Source: an uncultured Lachnospiraceae bacterium
GTDB lineage: Bacteria; Bacillota; Clostridia; Lachnospirales; Lachnospiraceae
Assembly: GCA_946558695.1 (NCBI GenBank)
Contig: CAMNTQ010000035.1
Coordinates: forward strand, 1-34,555
Direction of reading: 5' to 3'
DNA: 34,555 nucleotides
Every line of letters starts with the position of its first letter. Positions within the stretch are counted from its first letter, which is position 1. Both the position numbers and the translations under genes were made by a program. The notes under the pieces are model-generated. The model was not told the DNA's origin and did no database searches. It saw only the letters and a list, made by a program, of their open reading frames with translations. Of this stretch, positions 16,832 through 25,100 are shown one piece after another.

Positions 16832-17995
16832 TTATTCACTAAATTGGATTCTTCTTGATACGCCAAGAGCAATACCCATCTCTGCCATCAAGAACAAAAT
16901 CGACGTGCCTCCATAGCTGATAAAGGGCAAAGTAATTCCTGTCGTCGGGATCAGATTGATCACAACCGCCACATTCAAGATCACCTGAAGCGCAATATGT
17001 ACAAAGATCCCTGTCACAACTAAAGAACCGTAGAGATCCGGCGCATTCTGCGCGATAAACAGCAGTCTGTAAAGAAGCATCCCAAACAAAAGCAATATGA
17101 CAATCGCGCCGAACACTCCCAACTCTTCACAGATAATGGAAAGAATCATATCATTCTGCACCTCCGGGATAATCATCTTCTGCGCGCTGTTTCCAAGCCC
17201 TTTCCCGAAAAAACCTCCGGAACCGATGGCATAGAGCGCCTGCATAACCTGAAATCCCCCCTCTGAGGCATGAGCCTCCGGTTCCAGCCACACCAAGATT
17301 CTGCGCAACCGGAAGCTGTCCATATGCGAAAGACTTGTACTAAGAATTTTCACCGCAATAACGATAGCAATCAGCCCTCCTACAGCCACCGCGATAAACG
17401 GCGCCGTCTTCGGATGTACGACGAATACCATGACACAGGAAATCCCCATAACAATGATCGCCGTACTAAGATTATCTGTCAGAAGATAAACACATGCCGC
17501 CGAGATCCCTCCCCATACCAGTATCTTGATCACTCCGTCAAGTGTCGCGATCTGCTTCCCTATCTTGCAGATCAAAAGAGGGATAAAAAGTATCACCGCG
17601 ATTTTAGCCAGCTCTGCCGGCTGGAACTGCTGCCCTGCCGGAAGCCTGATCCATCGCCTGGCGCCGTTTACTTCCTTTCCTAACGGCGTCTGTACAAGAG
17701 CCATCAGAAAAACAGACACAAAATACAGCCGCTTCGCAATTTTTGTATACCAACGGTAATCTATCTTTGAAATGATATACACTCCTGTAAATCCCGCCAT
17801 ACAGAATATGAGCTGCCTCTTAAAATAGTACATACTGTCGCCGTAACTCACCAACGCACTGTACGCGCTCGTACTGTAAAGCATGACCAGTCCAAAACAC
17901 ACCAGAAAAATCAGTATCGCTACCAGACTATAATCATAATACCTGATCCTTTGGGGTCTTTTATTTTTTTTCTCCCCTTTTTTTCTATCTGCCAT
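16832..17995 (-). CDS. Second SEDS protein (FtsW/RodA/SpoVE family)
   Basis: A 387-residue polytopic protein clearly paralogous to the FtsW of the dcw block: LYSTSAYSALVSYGDS, GARRWIRL, FQPAELAKIAVI, NLSTAIIVMGIS, YAIGSGGFFGKGLGNS, PEVQNDMILSIICEELG and TGITLPFISYGGTS. SEDS proteins polymerise glycan strands from lipid II. A basic N-terminal tail (KKGEKKNKRPQR) precedes about ten helices. The ATG at 17995 has GGAG 8 nt upstream. It has its own promoter and is outside the dcw operon, with degV downstream. Two SEDS genes suggest one for division and one for sporulation cortex (SpoVE) or elongation (RodA); which is which cannot be decided here. Confidence 0.9.
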   Translation of the reverse strand: MADRKKGEKKNKRPQRIRYYDYSLVAILIFLVCFGLVMLYSTSAYSALVSYGDSMYYFKRQLIFCMAGFTGVYIISKIDYRWYTKIAKRLYFVSVFLMALVQTPLGKEVNGARRWIRLPAGQQFQPAELAKIAVILFIPLLICKIGKQIATLDGVIKILVWGGISAACVYLLTDNLSTAIIVMGISCVMVFVVHPKTAPFIAVAVGGLIAIVIAVKILSTSLSHMDSFRLRRILVWLEPEAHASEGGFQVMQALYAIGSGGFFGKGLGNSAQKMIIPEVQNDMILSIICEELGVFGAIVILLLFGMLLYRLLFIAQNAPDLYGSLVVTGIFVHIALQVILNVAVVINLIPTTGITLPFISYGGTSILFLMAEMGIALGVSRRIQFSE

Positions 17996-18019
17996 ATTAT
18001 TTACACTCCAATCGTTATT

Positions 18020-18048
18020 ATTATACTTGGACTTAGGACTAAAAACAA
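18020..18048 (-). promoter_or_regulatory. Sigma-A promoter for the second SEDS gene
   Basis: Minus strand TTGTTT (18048-18043), 17-bp spacer, TATAAT (18025-18020), 25 nt upstream of the start codon. It is back to back with the cotJ promoter region. Confidence 0.65.
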
Positions 18049-18102
18049 CCTTGACTTTTATTTCCCCTCATTAACTCCTGCGCACACCTTTTGTCATATT
18101 CT

Positions 18103-18111
18103 CATACAATA
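18103..18111 (+). promoter_or_regulatory. Mother-cell sigma factor -10 element for cotJ
   Basis: CATACAATA, 34 nt upstream of the cotJA start, matches the -10 of sigma-E (CATACANT) and also sigma-K (CATANNNTA). The upstream -35 region (ACAC near 18084-18087) fits sigma-K better than sigma-E, but cotJ is sigma-E-dependent in B. subtilis, so only a mother-cell promoter is claimed. Confidence 0.6.
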
Positions 18112-18144
18112 ATATTGCAAACGTTTATGGAAGGAGAATTATAT

Positions 18145-18456
18145 ATGCCGAATTTCCGTTATCAGTCACCTGACTATATGAACATGCGGCGAGGAAACTG
18201 CCGCGGATCTGCCGCGCCTAAGCAGGCTCCCTGCCAGACTCCCTTAGAAGCCCCCTGCCATGAAAAGGCACCGGCTCCTGTATGCTGTAATGACAAAGCC
18301 GGCTATGATGAGCTGCGGGGAATGCCTCTTGCAATGGCTTATGTTCCATGGCAGGAGTGGTGCTCTCTTTATGAGGCCGACAAAGGCTTTTGCCGCGGTA
18401 CTATCTTTGAAGAGCTTGACAAACCATTTCGAGGGATAGGAGGATGCTGCAAATGA
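18145..18456 (+). CDS. cotJA: Spore coat associated protein CotJA
   Basis: A 103-residue protein whose second half, LAMAYVPWQEWCSLY and GTIFEELDKPF, is the CotJA signature. The first half is Cys/Pro/Ala-rich and low in complexity, unlike the shorter Bacillus protein. CotJA, CotJB and CotJC form an inner spore-coat complex built in the mother cell. The ATG at 18145 follows GGAAGGAG by 7-8 nt; the frame is open further upstream but only from within the promoter region. It overlaps cotJB by four bases (ATGA). Seven of its cysteines lie in the N-terminal half and at the CCK end, which may allow cross-linking in the coat. Confidence 0.9.
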   Translation: MPNFRYQSPDYMNMRRGNCRGSAAPKQAPCQTPLEAPCHEKAPAPVCCNDKAGYDELRGMPLAMAYVPWQEWCSLYEADKGFCRGTIFEELDKPFRGIGGCCK

Positions 18457-18722
18457 ACGAACAGAGACCTTGCCGAAGTGAATTACTGGAATGGATCAAC
18501 ATTGTAAGCTTTGCCGTAGATGACGTAAAACTATTTTTAGACACACATCCATGTAATATGGAAGCTCTGGAGTACTTTGAGGAATTCAAAAAACAGCGTG
18601 TGCAGGCATTAAAGGAATACGCAAAATATTACGGTCCTTTAACCCTTGATACCGCCAGTTTGTGCGAAGACCACTGGACATGGACACATGAGCCATGGCC
18701 GTGGCAGAAAGGAGGATGCTAG
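18453..18722 (+). CDS. cotJB: Spore coat protein CotJB
   Basis: An 89-residue protein of the CotJB family: LLEWINIVSFAVDDVKLFLDTHP, ALEYFEEFKKQR, YAKYYGPLT and the C-terminal WTWTHEPWPWQ. The ATG at 18453 is 9 nt downstream of AGGAGG (18438-18443) and overlaps the cotJA stop (ATGA), typical of translational coupling; the upstream in-frame ATG at 18444 would abut the ribosome site. It is followed after 3 nt by cotJC. It is expected to act with CotJA and CotJC in the spore coat. Confidence 0.9.
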   Translation: MNEQRPCRSELLEWINIVSFAVDDVKLFLDTHPCNMEALEYFEEFKKQRVQALKEYAKYYGPLTLDTASLCEDHWTWTHEPWPWQKGGC

Positions 18723-18725
18723 CTT

Positions 18726-18983
18726 ATGTGGAATTATGAAAAAAGACTGCAGTATCCGGTGAATATCACACAGACAAATCCTAAGATCGCCCAGGTCATC
18801 ATCAGTCAGTTCGGCGGGCCTGACGGGGAACTGGCCGCTTCTATGCGTTACCTTTCACAGCGGTATACCATGCCATATAATGAAGTAACCGGCATCTTAA
18901 CAGATATAGGTAGAGAGGCTGCTGAAATGTTCCATTTCAACAGCCTCCAAAGTCTTATTGCGGTTATATCTCATACCATTTAA
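18726..18983 (+). pseudogene. cotJC: Truncated CotJC (manganese-catalase-like spore coat protein)
   Basis: The frame begins with a good AGGAGG and an ATG at 18726. MWNYEKRLQYPVNI, QFGGPDGELAASMRYLSQRY and NEVTGILTDIG are the N-terminal third of CotJC, a ferritin-like manganese-catalase homologue normally of about 190 residues. Homology stops after about 62 codons (near 18911), just before the expected E-E-x-x-H-x-E metal-ligand segment. The last 23 residues are encoded by a hairpin and by the antisense of the GH112 3' end, whose stop it overlaps by 20 bp. The remaining part is not found in any frame of this window. The product would lack the metal centre and should be non-functional unless the gene is rebuilt by recombination. 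Confidence 0.85.
18915..18947. terminator. Long hairpin between convergent cotJC remnant and GH112 gene
   Basis: A 15-bp stem with one mismatch (GAGGCTGCTGAAATG / CATTTCAACAGCCTC) and a 3-nt loop. It lies exactly where cotJC homology ends. Neither strand has a T run after it, so it is an imperfect intrinsic terminator; it may serve both convergent operons or mark a junction. Confidence 0.5.
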
Positions 18984-21135
18984 TCTCATTTGCCCCAAGG
19001 GAAAGCTTAAAGCTTTCTTTGTTCCCCTTGTACACAACCGTTTCCTGTGGCTCATAAGTGTTGTTTACCACACAGTACTTCCCATTCTTCACATAAGCGT
19101 GGACATCTACATTCCAGTTGCTTGAAAACCACCGGCACAAATCTCCTTCGCTACGGCTGCTCCACAGAATGGCCCGGTACAATATCCGGCTGTTAATAAA
19201 ACTGTAGGGAAGACCAGAAATATAAACACAACGGCCTTCACCGTACTCATTCACAGCCATCTGCACCTCTTTTTCCCGCTGCACCAGAATCTTAGCTCCC
19301 TCCAGCGCATACACACTCTTCTTCCCCTCACCGAAGTCAACCTCTCCCTGACAGTCCTCCAGTATAAAATGCTCCCGATGCTCTTTCCAGTTGTACTTGT
19401 CATACCCTAAGGTGAAGCCGGTCTCCTTCTCTACCCCCAGAGCCGAAGCCAGCTGCAGATACCGGCCCTGATACGCATGTCCCGAAGGCTCTCCTACGCC
19501 GATGAATCCGCCGCCCCGGAAGATAAATCCCCGGATGGCTGAGGACACCTGCGCATCTTCCCAAACCGCTCCTCCCGTATGGGCCGTATCTCCGTCTCCT
19601 ACATTGATCAGCACGTCGATCCCGTCTAAGATCCGGGGATTCTCCCGAATCTGATCAAAGGACAGGAAAGACACGTCAAAAGGTGCTCCTGACAAAGCCT
19701 CTATAACTCCGGCATAACTGTAATTCTGCTTCTGGTACAGCGCGTGATGCACCATGTGGCATCCCCAGGAACGCATAGCCCCCCAGCAGTTCAGCACAGC
19801 CACCCTCTTATGGCAGAAGGCTTCTGTCCCCCGTATATTGTCATAAAGCTCCCTGAATTCCCGGCACACGCTCTCCACATAATCCACAAACTCCGGAAAC
19901 TGGCAGGCAAGTTTCAGATACCCCCCATATCCGATGCGGTCGATGGGCTTTCTCAAAATGGCGCGGCGGGCCGTCACCCAGTTCTCCCTGGCCTCTTTCA
20001 CCGGATCTCCCCCATCGTGGAAAGTATCCGGAAAGAAATACGGCAGAAATCTCCCTTCCGTGTAGCGCACTCCCGGAATATCCGCAATGAGCCGCAGCGT
20101 AGACCCGTTTCCTACAGATCCTACTACCGCATCCAGCCCGATGGACGCAAACTCTTCCATAAATGGCTCCGTACCAATCCAGTGGTCCCCCAGAAACATC
20201 ATGGCTTCTTTCCCAAGGGTATGGGTCAGCTCTACAATCTCCTTTGCAAGAGCCGCCACCTCCCGGCGCTGGAATGCCATAAAATCCTTATACTCCGGGC
20301 TGGGTGCCCGGTACTGGTTATTATAGTAGCCTTGGTCAATGATAAATTCCGGCCGGAACCGATACCCTGCCTCCCGCTCAAACTGCTCTAGTATATAAGG
20401 TGACACGGAGGCCGAATAGCCGTACCAGTCCACATATTTCTCCCGCTTCAGCTCGTCAAAAATAAGCGTAAACTGGTGAAAAAATGTGGTGTAACGGATC
20501 ACATCCACGTACGGGTGCTCCTCCACGAACCGGCGCAGCCTCTCCATCGTATATGCCCTTGTCTTTGGCTGGCGCACATCAAAGGTAATCTGGTGCTCAA
20601 AATCCTTCCAGTCGTTCACGACCGCATTGTACATATGCACCGGGTCCCAGATCAGATACGCCAAGAAGCTGACTGTATACTCATGCCAGGCTTTCGGAGC
20701 CGGCAGTATGACACATTCCTCCTCCGGGACATATTCCCAGGAATCCGGATCCACCGGACAGCCCTCTGTCCGATCCATGACCTCCCACCAGCGTTTGATA
20801 TCATCCCTCGTATTGACCTTAAGAAGCTCCCGGCTGATACCGTTCATCAGCGGAATCCGAAGAGACTCTTCCCCAGCTGTATAAAAGCCGGTCATAATAT
20901 AACACTGCTGCACCTCATCCGGGTTTGCCTTAGCCCAGGCATTGTCCTTTCTGGTAGTGTAATAGGTAGAATATACCTTTGCATCCACCTCTTTCAGAGC
21001 CTTTGGATAATCTGTGCCGTCACAATCACGGATGGCATCCGCTCCCCAGCGTTTTAATAATTCCAATGTCTCCGGAACCACATCCACATCGGTGGGAATC
21101 GTAACCCGTCCACTCTTCTCAATCTGCTCGCTCAT
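18964..21135 (-). CDS. GH112 1,3-beta-galactosyl-N-acetylhexosamine phosphorylase
   Basis: A 723-residue cytoplasmic enzyme of the GH112 family, which phosphorolyses galacto-N-biose and/or lacto-N-biose I to galactose 1-phosphate and GalNAc or GlcNAc. Diagnostic stretches are SGRVTIPTDVDV, DGTDYP, KVYSTYYTTRKDNAWA, FFHQFTLIFD, WYGYSASVSP and FLGDHWIGTEP (Asp317 at the position of the known catalytic acid), with the glutamine-amidotransferase-like domain (about 450-650) and a beta domain at the end. Length is normal for the family. GH112 also contains a galactosyl-rhamnose phosphorylase group, so the exact acceptor is uncertain. It is the last gene of a transporter operon, which suggests intracellular breakdown of an imported disaccharide. 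The companion kinase and Leloir genes (nahK, galT, galE) are not in the window. Confidence 0.92.
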   Translation of the reverse strand: MSEQIEKSGRVTIPTDVDVVPETLELLKRWGADAIRDCDGTDYPKALKEVDAKVYSTYYTTRKDNAWAKANPDEVQQCYIMTGFYTAGEESLRIPLMNGISRELLKVNTRDDIKRWWEVMDRTEGCPVDPDSWEYVPEEECVILPAPKAWHEYTVSFLAYLIWDPVHMYNAVVNDWKDFEHQITFDVRQPKTRAYTMERLRRFVEEHPYVDVIRYTTFFHQFTLIFDELKREKYVDWYGYSASVSPYILEQFEREAGYRFRPEFIIDQGYYNNQYRAPSPEYKDFMAFQRREVAALAKEIVELTHTLGKEAMMFLGDHWIGTEPFMEEFASIGLDAVVGSVGNGSTLRLIADIPGVRYTEGRFLPYFFPDTFHDGGDPVKEARENWVTARRAILRKPIDRIGYGGYLKLACQFPEFVDYVESVCREFRELYDNIRGTEAFCHKRVAVLNCWGAMRSWGCHMVHHALYQKQNYSYAGVIEALSGAPFDVSFLSFDQIRENPRILDGIDVLINVGDGDTAHTGGAVWEDAQVSSAIRGFIFRGGGFIGVGEPSGHAYQGRYLQLASALGVEKETGFTLGYDKYNWKEHREHFILEDCQGEVDFGEGKKSVYALEGAKILVQREKEVQMAVNEYGEGRCVYISGLPYSFINSRILYRAILWSSRSEGDLCRWFSSNWNVDVHAYVKNGKYCVVNNTYEPQETVVYKGNKESFKLSLGANEIKWYEI

Positions 21136-21198
21136 CTGCTATACCTTGGTAATCCTCTCTCTTTTTATAGTGATAAAACCTGTTCCTTTGCGTTATTT

Positions 21199-21396
21199 CT
21201 AGCGCTTCGGATCTTCAAACGGCTTATTGTAAATCATAAGCGCCGACAAAAGAAGCACCAGTCCTAAGATCATAATCCCAAGCCCCGTCATCTTTCCCGT
21301 CATCTTCCATCCTCCGATCACCATTGCCAGTCCTGCCGCAAAGAATACGATCATAATAATAATTCTTAAATTCCCGTGCTCTTTCCAAAATCTCAT
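21199..21396 (-). CDS. Small two-helix membrane protein of the sugar operon
   Basis: A 65-residue protein with two hydrophobic helices (about 11-30 and 37-56) joined by a short GKMTG turn, and a short charged tail ending in FEDPKR. It lies 9 nt after one permease gene and 63 nt before the GH112 gene, all on one strand. Small proteins of this shape occur next to carbohydrate ABC transporters in Firmicutes (possibly the DUF6903 type, from memory and unverified). Function unknown; an accessory of the transporter is a guess. Confidence 0.75.
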   Translation of the reverse strand: MRFWKEHGNLRIIIMIVFFAAGLAMVIGGWKMTGKMTGLGIMILGLVLLLSALMIYNKPFEDPKR

Positions 21397-21405
21397 ACTC
21401 TCACC

Positions 21406-22293
21406 TTACCCTTTCAGTCCGCCCAGTGTCATACCCTGCGTCAGCTTTCTCTGTACACATATGTAAAGAATCAGGGTGGGCAGCATAACAAGTACAAGGC
21501 CTGCGTAAAGCTGGCCGTACTGAGCCGCCGACTGCTGCGCCTGAGTCAGTTGCATAAGTCCCACCGGCAGCGTCTTTCCGCCCTTTGGATCCGACAGCAG
21601 CGTCATGGCAATGATGTACTCATTCCAGAAAGACAGGAAATTGAACAAGATCACGGTAATGATGGATGGCTGTGCCATAGGGAAGATGATCCCTATCATA
21701 GTCTTTCCATAACCGGCCCCGTCAATATAGGCCGCCTCTTCATAATCATGAGCCAGCGTAGAAAAGTACCCTGACAAAAGATAAATAGTAAAGGGCAGCG
21801 CCGTAGACGCATAGACTAAAGACAGCACAAAAATATTGTTGAGCAGAAAACCGCTCCCTGCGATTCCCATCAAAAATTTGTCGCCGTCCACCAGCATGAG
21901 AAAGATAGGCACTACAATATAATTTACATTGATAAAAAGGCCTCCCATAAAAATCGCATTTAAAAATTTCCGTCCCCTGAATTCAAAACGGGACAGCACG
22001 TAAGCCGCCGGAAGAGCCACTACAAGCAATATCAGCAGGGCCAACGCCGTGACCAGAACAGAATTCAGCATATATTCGCCCATCCTGGCCTTTCCCCAGG
22101 CATCGGCAAAATTCTGGATATAGAATCCGGCGGGCATTGCCCACGGATTTCCGTAAAACTCACTATTCTCCTTGACAGACGCCATAAACACCCAGGCCAC
22201 CGGCACAAAGATGGAGATTGCAAGGGTAATCAGCGCCACATAGATAAATACTTTATACAGCCGTTCGGCCGATGATTTTTTCGTCTGTTCCAT
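21406..22293 (-). CDS. Carbohydrate ABC transporter permease (MalG/NgcG type)
   Basis: A 295-residue inner-membrane permease of the CUT1 family with about six helices. The EAA loop, which contacts the ATPase, is EEAAYIDGAGYGKTMIGIIFPMAQP. The C-terminus ends QGMTLGGLKG, the typical tail of MalG-like subunits. It pairs with the permease encoded 12 nt upstream and the binding lipoprotein; no ATPase gene is in the cluster, so a shared MsmX-like ATPase encoded elsewhere is expected, as is usual for CUT1 systems in Firmicutes. Confidence 0.92.
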   Translation of the reverse strand: MEQTKKSSAERLYKVFIYVALITLAISIFVPVAWVFMASVKENSEFYGNPWAMPAGFYIQNFADAWGKARMGEYMLNSVLVTALALLILLVVALPAAYVLSRFEFRGRKFLNAIFMGGLFINVNYIVVPIFLMLVDGDKFLMGIAGSGFLLNNIFVLSLVYASTALPFTIYLLSGYFSTLAHDYEEAAYIDGAGYGKTMIGIIFPMAQPSIITVILFNFLSFWNEYIIAMTLLSDPKGGKTLPVGLMQLTQAQQSAAQYGQLYAGLVLVMLPTLILYICVQRKLTQGMTLGGLKG

Positions 22294-22305
22294 TGACTAT
22301 CCTCC

Positions 22306-23193
22306 TTAAAATTCCAGCGGTTCACGCCTGGTAACCATATTCACAAGCGCCGATAATCCAAAGGAAAACAGGAAGACCAGCGCGCCTATCGCCATTCCGT
22401 AGCCATAGGAAGAGTTCGTGTAAGCCTGCTTGTACATATAGGACAGCGCCACCTCGGAGGCACCGTTTGGCCCGCCGGAAGTCATAGCTTTTACAAAAAG
22501 GAACGCCATGTTGATCGTACTGATGATAAAAAATGTCAGCGTGGTACGGATATTCGTCCAGATTAACGGCAGCGTAATCTGGAAGAACTGTGTGATTCGG
22601 CCCGCCCCGTCCAGTCCCGCACTCTCATACAGGCTCTGGGGAACACTGGCCATGGACGCCATATACATGACCATATAATAACCGATGGCCTGCCAGATCA
22701 TGGCAACAATAAGGCTGGTCATGACTACAGTCTCTCCCTTCCACAAAATTGCCACCGTTTTCCCTGAAAGCAGGGACAGCAGGCTGTTCAGCATACCGTT
22801 ATTGGTATCATAAATAGCGCTGAAAATAGCTGAAATTACTACTACAGACAAAATATTCGGGATATAAAAGATAATCCGGAAAAAATTCTGCCCCTTAATC
22901 TCCTCTCTGGTCAGGATCGCTGCGAACACAAGCGCAAAAGCAAATGTGACGATAGTCACCACCACGATCAGAAGGATCGTGTTCTGCATAGAGCGGATAA
23001 AATTCTCATCGCTCATAAGACGCGCAAAATTCTCTATCCCTACAAACTCCTCATTAACAGAATAAGCGCTGCGCCGAAACAGCGACATGCGAAATACATT
23101 TATCGTAGGAATGATCATAAAAATCATAAACAGCAGCACTGCGGGCGCCGCGCATAAAAATACAAATCTGCTGCGGCCTGAACCTTTCTTCAT
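22306..23193 (-). CDS. Carbohydrate ABC transporter permease (MalF/NgcF type)
   Basis: A 295-residue permease with about six helices and the EAA loop YESAGLDGAGRITQFFQITLPLI. The ATG at 23193 has AAAGGAG 9 nt upstream and gives the normal N-terminus MKKGSGRSRFVFLC. A longer frame from 23280 would start inside an intrinsic terminator and is rejected. It forms the heterodimeric channel with the MalG-type subunit downstream. Its expression relative to the binding protein is probably reduced by the hairpin that precedes it. Confidence 0.92.
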   Translation of the reverse strand: MKKGSGRSRFVFLCAAPAVLLFMIFMIIPTINVFRMSLFRRSAYSVNEEFVGIENFARLMSDENFIRSMQNTILLIVVVTIVTFAFALVFAAILTREEIKGQNFFRIIFYIPNILSVVVISAIFSAIYDTNNGMLNSLLSLLSGKTVAILWKGETVVMTSLIVAMIWQAIGYYMVMYMASMASVPQSLYESAGLDGAGRITQFFQITLPLIWTNIRTTLTFFIISTINMAFLFVKAMTSGGPNGASEVALSYMYKQAYTNSSYGYGMAIGALVFLFSFGLSALVNMVTRREPLEF

Positions 23194-23238
23194 AGGCCAG
23201 AACTCCTTTCCCCCTTTGGGATCTTTCTGTTTCTTGTT

Positions 23239-23270
23239 AAAAAAACGGCGGTGAACAGCCTGCCACCGCC
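23239..23270 (-). terminator. Leaky terminator between binding-protein and permease genes
   Basis: Minus strand GGCGGTG, 10-nt loop, CACCGCC, then seven T (23245-23239), starting 20 nt after the binding-protein stop. Such hairpins commonly let the binding protein be made in excess over the membrane subunits. Confidence 0.8.
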
Positions 23271-23290
23271 ATTCCTTCATTCACTTTTTA

Positions 23291-24664
23291 CTACTTGATC
23301 AGATTCTCGCGCATCTGGTCATTGTTCTTCTTGATTCCTTCAATCCACTCTTCCTCGGTGATATTGCCGGATACAAGAGAGTTAACCGGATCGAACCATA
23401 CCTCACGGTTGCTTACTCCTACAACTCCGCTGTCATATGCAGCAAAATTACCCATAGCAGCCTTTGCGCCATTGTCATAGATGCCATAGAACATCTGATT
23501 GTCGCCTTCTAATGTGTCAGCAATACCAAGTACAGGCTGAATAGCCGGTGCCGGCTCGCCTTCTGCGTTTACAGCGCCTGCGAAAAGTTCACATGCTTTG
23601 TCGCTGTACAGGAATGCAACAAACTGCTTCGCATCATCCTGATTCTTTGCGCCGCCTGGAATCCATGCCTGCTCGAACCATGTATAGCTGTAGCTGTCGC
23701 CGCCCTCTTTTACTGCCGGAAGAGCAGTCATGCCCCACTCGAAACCTTCCGCTCTCGGAGCCTCTGCCATCTCGCCTACGATCCATGTTCCATTCGGCAT
23801 GAACAGAGCCTTGTTATCAAGCACGAGCTGCTGATTCTTCGTGAAATCCTGGTCATTTGCCTGGGAAGGTGTGGTAGGCTCTGTATAGCTGGCCAGTTTT
23901 GATACGATATCAAAGCAGGTCTTTGCCTCCTCGGAATCCCAGATGCCTTCTTCGTAATTGGTTGCTTTGTCAAAGAACTCAGGGCCGCCCACAGAATACA
24001 TCAGCGCATAGAAAAATGCGTCGAAATAACCGGTTGTAGGATAAGTGAACAAAGAGATTCCCTCTTTCTTAGCCTTATCTCCCAACTCCCACATCTCATC
24101 CCATGTAGCCGGCATCTCCCAGCCTTTCTCCTTCATCAGCCCCGCATTGTAAAACAGACCGCAGGGAGAGTAGAACATCGGAGCAAGATATGTCTTGCCG
24201 TCTCCGTAAGGATTGGTCAGGCTTGTCTCGGTAAAGCCGCCGGCAATCTTATCGCCTACTTTTTCGGACTCGCCCGGTACTGTCATAGACAGAACGTCCG
24301 TGATATCCACAATATTCTGATCCTTGATAAAAGTCTCTGTGAGCGCCTTCTCACGGCCGGTTGCCAGATGGATTACATCCGGGTAATCTCCTGCCTGCAT
24401 GGATGGCCCGATCACATCTTCCAGATTCTTATCTGTGATCAGCTCTACCTTAACGCCCGTCTCTTCCGTAAAGGCTGCGCATACATCTTCCCACATCTTG
24501 CTGCCGTAAGCAGTCTCGATAGCGGCTACGGTAATGCCTCCTTCTTTGGAATCCCCTGAGGACTCTCCCTCAGCAGGCGCTTCCTGTTTCTTGCCGCACC
24601 CGGCAAACATAGATACGGTCATTGCAGACACTAAAAGGATACTGAGTATCTTTTTCTTTTTCAT
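23291..24664 (-). CDS. Sugar ABC transporter substrate-binding lipoprotein
   Basis: A 457-residue extracytoplasmic solute-binding protein. It begins with a lipoprotein signal (MKKKKILSILLVSAMTVSM) ending in the lipobox FAGC, so Cys23 would be lipidated. A Ser/Gly/Glu-rich linker leads to the type 1 binding fold (ITVAAIETAYGSKMWEDV, DYPDVIHLATGREKALTE, GLFYNAGLMKEKGWEMP, PNGTWIVGEM). It resembles the NgcE/GlcNAc-type and galacto-N-biose-type binding proteins. With the GH112 enzyme in the same operon, Gal-beta1,3-HexNAc disaccharides are the likely ligand. AGGAGG lies 10 nt before the ATG. It is the first gene of the operon and has a strong promoter upstream. Confidence 0.92.
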   Translation of the reverse strand: MKKKKILSILLVSAMTVSMFAGCGKKQEAPAEGESSGDSKEGGITVAAIETAYGSKMWEDVCAAFTEETGVKVELITDKNLEDVIGPSMQAGDYPDVIHLATGREKALTETFIKDQNIVDITDVLSMTVPGESEKVGDKIAGGFTETSLTNPYGDGKTYLAPMFYSPCGLFYNAGLMKEKGWEMPATWDEMWELGDKAKKEGISLFTYPTTGYFDAFFYALMYSVGGPEFFDKATNYEEGIWDSEEAKTCFDIVSKLASYTEPTTPSQANDQDFTKNQQLVLDNKALFMPNGTWIVGEMAEAPRAEGFEWGMTALPAVKEGGDSYSYTWFEQAWIPGGAKNQDDAKQFVAFLYSDKACELFAGAVNAEGEPAPAIQPVLGIADTLEGDNQMFYGIYDNGAKAAMGNFAAYDSGVVGVSNREVWFDPVNSLVSGNITEEEWIEGIKKNNDQMRENLIK

Positions 24665-24733
24665 AATTTTTCTACCTCCTGTTTTAGATTTGTGTTTCTC
24701 AGGTTCTTATAACCCTCTTAACTGTTCATTCTA

Positions 24734-24762
24734 AGTATAACAACCACACCTGTTTTTTCCAA
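24734..24762 (-). promoter_or_regulatory. Promoter of the sugar transporter/GH112 operon
   Basis: Minus strand TTGGAA (24762-24757), 17-bp spacer, TATACT (24739-24734), 69 nt upstream of the binding-protein start. The 436-bp gap to the divergent regulator gene is AT-rich and holds this promoter, the one for the regulator, and the likely AraC-type binding sites, none of which stand out as a clear repeat. Confidence 0.65.
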
Positions 24763-24928
24763 TACCGATGTTGCTTACTTTTTTATATATCTTGCTCGTT
24801 TTGGATATTTTTGTGAAAAAATCCTTATATTTTCCCGCAGCTCTATACAGGTTGACGGGAGCTTTTCTTCTTCTCTTCTTCTATTTTTGATAGAATCCAC
24901 TTATTTTTTATATATCAGGAGCTTGCTC

Positions 24929-24957
24929 TTGCCATTTTTACAGTTGAATATTATAAT
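24929..24957 (+). promoter_or_regulatory. Promoter of the AraC-type regulator gene
   Basis: Plus strand TTGCCA (24929-24934), 17-bp spacer, TATAAT (24952-24957). It leaves a leader of about 135 nt before the start codon at 25101, with a small GGGGC/GCCCC stem just upstream of the AAAGGAGG ribosome site. Confidence 0.65.
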
Positions 24958-25100
24958 AAAGTCATTACATAGGACATATATCAAAAAATATTTTTATATA
25001 TATTGTCTGTCACTTTATTTTTATTGCTCATTTTTATATTATTTGCAAGATATCTGAGGGGCACCGTTAGACATCCGCCCCGCCAAAGGAGGCCGTTTTT

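Noticed and set aside
23194..23280. N-terminal extension of the MalF-type permease
   Set aside because: The extra 29 codons would begin inside a clear intrinsic terminator, while the ATG at 23193 has a good Shine-Dalgarno.
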